From Moritella sp. F3 (GTDB lineage: Bacteria > Pseudomonadota > Gammaproteobacteria > Enterobacterales > Moritellaceae), in NCBI RefSeq assembly GCF_015082335.1, contig NZ_BLRL01000006.1, forward strand, positions 1 through 64,000: a stretch of DNA of 64,000 nt, in the 5' to 3' direction. A model generated the notes under the pieces. That model did not search any database. It was not told the origin of the DNA and saw only the letters and a list, made by a program, of their open reading frames with translations. Position numbers and translations under genes: made by a program. The first letter of the stretch is position 1. Every line of letters starts with the position of its first letter. Shown here piece after piece: positions 60,884 through 64,000 of the stretch.

Positions 60884-61014
60884 ATGAGGTCAGATTATTG
60901 CCAATCGCTATTGTAATATGTGTTTCAATGATTGCGGTTTGCGGTTTCATTTCAGTGTCACAGTCAGAGTCTTACAAAAACTCACACTGTGTCGGCGAAC
61001 AGTCCACCTCTTAA
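60884..61014 (+). pseudogene. Frameshifted relative of the 43-aa microprotein
   Basis: AGGAG precedes ATG 60884, whose frame stops after ten codons. In another frame, from TTG 60898, a 38-codon peptide has a hydrophobic segment and then ESYKN and EQSTS, like the end of the 43-aa protein. A single-base change near 60890 would join the two. A genuine TTG start is the alternative. Confidence 0.4.
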
Positions 61015-61072
61015 GTTGGTAAGGCTGTCAGAAATGGTTCGTTATTTGAAATTAGTCATAGGAAAAATTTTC

Positions 61073-61687
61073 ATGCAATACGCGATAATGGAGTTTGGTA
61101 AAGAAAAAAAGAAGACACTTATCTGTGCGAGTGAGATGGCTATTATTGAAAAAGCATTTAAAAATAAAAATGCCGATTTCATTATAGACTCTGATCACTC
61201 CGACAAATACGAAGAATCACTTTCATTAAGGGTTGTCTACGGTTGCTATCGAGTAAACCCGCAAATCAATACCACGGCAGACGTTGAAAGCCTAATCAAC
61301 GAAGCCGTTAACAAGTGGCTATGTACATTCGACGACGATTCAACTCTATACCTTGGTATTGAAGATGTGCGTATCTACTCAGCAGACATTGTGTATCGTG
61401 ATTGTGGCCACTCAAGCTGTAGCTCTGAGCATAAGACATCAGATTTGGCATTTGCCGCGCTTGTACTTGCACCTGATGATTTGAACTTTGGTTCGGCTAA
61501 AAGTCAATCTGTAACGGCTTTCGTTCGATACCATCAATTAGATCCGGTTATGAATATTGTCAATCGAGAAGGCCTATTTTCATTCGATGTGGAAGAAAAA
61601 CGCACTAATAGTATGGCGATTACAAAAGATAACTGGAAGTCATTCATTGATCCAAAACGAGCATTACGTTCGGCGAGTAAAATGTAG
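61073..61687 (+). CDS. Unknown 204-aa protein
   Basis: ATG 61073 is chosen because AGGAAAA lies 8 nt upstream; the longer in-frame reading overlaps the microprotein remnant. Soluble; a Cys/His-containing 'RDCGHSSCSSEHK' sits near residue 120. No family recognised. Confidence 0.68.
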   Translation: MQYAIMEFGKEKKKTLICASEMAIIEKAFKNKNADFIIDSDHSDKYEESLSLRVVYGCYRVNPQINTTADVESLINEAVNKWLCTFDDDSTLYLGIEDVRIYSADIVYRDCGHSSCSSEHKTSDLAFAALVLAPDDLNFGSAKSQSVTAFVRYHQLDPVMNIVNREGLFSFDVEEKRTNSMAITKDNWKSFIDPKRALRSASKM

Positions 61688-61786
61688 TTATTTAGTTGCA
61701 TACAAAGAGTTAGCCATACCTATACAGATTAGACGACTCCTATTAGGAAGGGGCTAGTGTCTAACGACTGACCCCATTATGTATTT

Positions 61787-61837
61787 AAGGCTGTTAAAGC
61801 CTTTTTTAATGCGCTATTATCCGTACTAAGTACATTT
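61787..61837 (+). promoter_or_regulatory. Terminator plus GTACTAAGTAC promoter-like element, copy A
   Basis: AAGGCT/AGCCTT hairpin with T6, running into GCGCTATTATCC and the 11-bp inverted repeat GTACTAAGTAC. It is 90% identical over 42 bp to copy B (63049-63090). TATTAT may be a -10 with the inverted repeat as operator at the start point. Confidence 0.6.
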
Positions 61838-61851
61838 GTTTTGGTGTTGAA

Positions 61852-62094
61852 ATGGAAACTGATAAATTTAAAAATAATCGGGCTATGAAATATTTGCTCG
61901 AAGAGTATTTCGATAATGATAGAAAAAGATTAGCAGCTGCTACACACAAAAGTGCTTCGACTGTAGAGTTTTGGTTTAGAACTAAACCCAAGGCAGTAGG
62001 TCTGGATACATTGGAACTTTTGCTTTACAAGATAAAAAAAGGTAATAAGAAAATTGATTTGCCAGATCATCTTTTGCCGGAAAGTCTTAAGTAG
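61852..62094 (+). CDS. Small HTH-like DNA-binding protein
   Basis: An 80-aa protein. 'RKRLAAATHKSASTVEFWFR' resembles a Cro/XRE-type helix-turn-helix. It lies directly after the GTACTAAGTAC element and may bind it; that is an inference. Confidence 0.55.
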   Translation: METDKFKNNRAMKYLLEEYFDNDRKRLAAATHKSASTVEFWFRTKPKAVGLDTLELLLYKIKKGNKKIDLPDHLLPESLK

Positions 62095-62404
62095 TCTAAA
62101 CCGAATTAGCTGCTTGATTGTATTTATATTGCATGTTTGTTTTAAAAAATTGGCACTAATAAGATTGGGTATATGAGCAAAATACGTTTCGAGGAAGTAC
62201 TCATTTTATCGGCATAGCAGTTTCTTTCACTGGCCTTACATTTGGATGGACGGGTATACAACAGCTTAGTGAATCAATAGTAATGGGAAGGGACATTCAA
62301 AACGATTTGTATATTAATGATAGGGCGTTCGGAAGCGTGTCCTAAAAAGTCTATGACTGAAGAATCGTAGATGTTCCATGCTATAAAAATTGTGGGGTTT
62401 TAAA
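62095..62404. other. Intergenic stretch with a membrane-peptide-like ORF lacking a start codon
   Basis: A frame from about 62165 to 62344 encodes a hydrophobic stretch (GIAVSFTGLTF) but has no credible start codon after the preceding TAATAA. It could be a gene remnant. Nothing else was seen. Confidence 0.4.
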
Positions 62405-62800
62405 TTGACGGTACAAGAGATTTATAAAACATTCTCTGAGGCTTCAACTGCAGCGGCAATTTTGCAAATAAAATCGTCAAATGATTATGCCTTTCGGCAT
62501 GAATTGGACCCTCGATTACCAGCATCTCCTGATAAATATTTCAAAGATTTCAAGGCTGAGGGTGGCTGGCTTACTTTTCTGTACAAAAGAAAATCACAAA
62601 AATACGAGACATTTGAACAAGCGTCAAATGCTTCAGTCATTGAGTTATCCATCAAGTCTGGCAGATCTTACGAGCATGAATATAAAGCTGATCCTAAATT
62701 GCCGTGTCGTCCCGATCTATTTTATCCGGATTTTGAAGTTAAAGGTGGTTGGGACGTTTTTTTAAGAGAGGTAAATAAAGCAGACTTACGGAGTGATTAA
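62405..62800 (+). CDS. Two-unit INT_rpt protein, short paralogue of the next gene
   Basis: Starts at TTG 62405, matching the start of its paralogue at 63115 (both open with TTGACGG after AAA). It encodes two units of the pattern 'F-x-EAS-x-A ... DP-x-LP ... Y-x-DF ... GGW-x-x-FL', which I recall as the phage-integrase repeat (INT_rpt). No recombinase domain follows, so it is either a truncated integrase or a stand-alone repeat protein. Confidence 0.68.
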   Translation: MTVQEIYKTFSEASTAAAILQIKSSNDYAFRHELDPRLPASPDKYFKDFKAEGGWLTFLYKRKSQKYETFEQASNASVIELSIKSGRSYEHEYKADPKLPCRPDLFYPDFEVKGGWDVFLREVNKADLRSD

Positions 62801-63040
62801 TACAATATTTACACTTAACATTTTGTTTGTATTCACTAGGACTTTGTTAGTCAGCTAAAAATTAGATTGGGCTTAAGCTTCTGTCTGGTCACTTTGATTC
62901 AGGTGGTAACGACAGGCCTTAAATCAGAAATGTAAAAGAACAAATATAAATTACAAAAAGTGTAATTACCGAATGAGATAAGTCTCATCGCATTATGAAC
63001 CGACTTTGATTGATTATGTTTGACTTAAGTAAGAATGAAA
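62801..63040. other. Intergenic stretch, nothing supported
   Basis: No ORF with a ribosome-binding site on either strand. It separates the two INT_rpt genes and ends at a terminator plus promoter-like element. Confidence 0.5.
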
Positions 63041-63090
63041 AGGCTTTCAAAGCCTTTTTTATTGCGCTATCATCCGTACTAAGTACATAT
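63040..63090 (+). promoter_or_regulatory. Terminator plus GTACTAAGTAC promoter-like element, copy B
   Basis: AAGGCTTT/AAAGCCTT hairpin with T6, then GCGCTATCATCC and GTACTAAGTAC, closely matching copy A at 61796-61837. It precedes the large INT_rpt gene. Confidence 0.6.
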
Positions 63091-63114
63091 TATGTGAAGA
63101 CTTGAGGTTATAAA

Positions 63115-64000
63115 TTGACGGAACAAATAAAGTATAAAACCTTCACTGAGGCATCGGCTGCGGCAGCAATCCTTCAAATTAAATCTTCTAACGATTATGC
63201 CCGTCGGCACAATTTGGACCCGCAATTACCGAAATCCCCTGGCACATATTACAAAGATTTCAAAACAGAGGGAGGCTGGCTTACTTTCCTGTATAAAAGG
63301 AGATCACAAAAATATAAAACGTTCGAACTAGCCTCTAATGCAGCAGGGCTTAAACTAAAAATTAAAACAGGTTTAACTTATGAATCTGAATATAAAGCAG
63401 ACCCTAAATTGCCCTCTCGGCCTGATTTATTCTATCCCGATTTTGAAGAGAAAGGTGGCTGGGACGCATTATTACACCGTGGTAGCACTGTTAATTACAG
63501 TACTTTTGAGGAGGCTTCTAAAGCAGCCATTAAATTAGATATCAAAAATCCACGGCAATATCGCGATAAAAGTAAATTTAATACAAAACTTCCCTGCTCT
63601 CCCGATAAAGAATACTCTGATTTTGATTCTAAAGGCGGATGGACTAACTTCCTAAATCTGCCCGTGATATACACTTATGAAGAAGCATCAAACGCGGTAG
63701 TTAAACTAGGCATTGAAACTTACGAGCAATATAAAACTGTGCGTAAACTAGATCCTCGCCTACCAGGTTACCCACACAAGTATTATGATAAATTCATCAA
63801 ACTAGGTGGTTGGCGACCATTTGCACGAAAAGCTTTCTACAAGACATTCTTTGAAGCTTCAGCTGCTGCGGTTAAACTTAATATTTATGATTACGACGAT
63901 TACAAGATCAATTATAAAAAAGACCCTCAGTTGCACTCTTCACCTAGTTTTTTTTATGAAGACTTTGCTAAACGGGGTGGTTGGGATAACTTTTTAAAGC
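63115..64000 (+). CDS. INT_rpt multi-repeat protein, candidate tyrosine recombinase (3' end outside window)
   Basis: TTG 63115 follows TTGAGG at 7 nt. The frame stays open for 295 codons to the window end. Five repeats of about 55 residues, each ending with a GGW motif (GGWLTFL, GGWDALL, GGWTNFL, GGWRPFA, GGWDNFL), match the INT_rpt family that commonly forms the N-terminal part of tyrosine recombinases. The catalytic domain would lie beyond 64000, so the recombinase call is an inference. Confidence 0.7.
   Translation, partial: MTEQIKYKTFTEASAAAAILQIKSSNDYARRHNLDPQLPKSPGTYYKDFKTEGGWLTFLYKRRSQKYKTFELASNAAGLKLKIKTGLTYESEYKADPKLPSRPDLFYPDFEEKGGWDALLHRGSTVNYSTFEEASKAAIKLDIKNPRQYRDKSKFNTKLPCSPDKEYSDFDSKGGWTNFLNLPVIYTYEEASNAVVKLGIETYEQYKTVRKLDPRLPGYPHKYYDKFIKLGGWRPFARKAFYKTFFEASAAAVKLNIYDYDDYKINYKKDPQLHSSPSFFYEDFAKRGGWDNFLK

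Noticed and set aside
62165..62344. Hydrophobic peptide frame in the gap before the first INT_rpt gene
   Set aside because: There is no start codon after the preceding stop codons and no ribosome-binding site. Possibly a remnant.
1..64000. Relaxase, coupling ATPase, oriT or replication initiator
   Set aside because: None was recognised on either strand. They presumably lie outside the window.

Overview
This window looks like the backbone and accessory DNA of one large conjugative element, a plasmid or a plasmid-like integrative element, from a marine gammaproteobacterium. That host is an inference. It rests on the AT-rich composition, an ICEHin1056/PFGI-1-type (MPF-G) conjugation system, a CFI-box protein and INT_rpt repeat proteins, which are familiar from Vibrionaceae and Alteromonadales. 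A plasmid-style ParA/ParB pair is present. No relaxase, coupling protein or replication initiator was recognised, so plasmid versus ICE stays open.

Layout. 1-2.4 kb: 3' part of a tail-fibre-like, PilV-type tip protein. 2.5-15.9 kb: two rightward transfer operons encoding the mating channel (RAQPRD protein, pilin-like protein, TraE/K/B/V/C-like proteins, then TraU-, TraH- and TraG-like proteins). 16-18 kb: small membrane protein, CFI-box protein and a membrane-anchored Cas4-like nuclease. 18.2-33.2 kb: SSB-like protein, Bet/RecT recombinase, ParA/ParB, DUF3268 protein, MoxR/CobS-like ATPase, VWA/CobT-like protein, zinc-finger/Toprim primase. 33.3-37.3 kb: nine small leftward genes of unknown function in three operons. 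37.7-43.6 kb: a type IV-A CRISPR-Cas operon (csf1, csf5, csf4/dinG, csf3, csf2) with a short irregular array. 43.6-48.9 kb: a divergent module with a 1180-aa CysH/DndC-like PP-loop protein, a small HTH-like protein and a DGQHR (DndB-like) protein. 49-62 kb: orphan accessory genes. 62.4-64 kb: two genes made of INT_rpt repeats; the second runs off the window and may be a tyrosine recombinase.

Two regulatory signals repeat across the element and are the most striking content. First, nine operons begin with a 200-360-nt leader holding two candidate RNA pseudoknots. One lies at the predicted transcription start. The other lies roughly 25-130 nt upstream of the start codon and contains an extra hairpin. 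The pseudoknot pairing changes in a compensatory way between copies (AGGC/GCCT, AGGT/ACCT, AGAC/GTCT, AGGCA/TGCCT, AGGGT/ACCCT). Six copies are on the plus strand and three on the minus strand. Second, five promoters carry an ATTCAGCC box exactly 27 nt upstream of the -10 hexamer. They include both transfer operons and suggest a conjugation regulon with a dedicated activator. So the element seems to have one promoter class for transfer genes and one leader-RNA class for maintenance and accessory genes.

Family assignments come from recognising motifs and gene order by eye. No database search was run.
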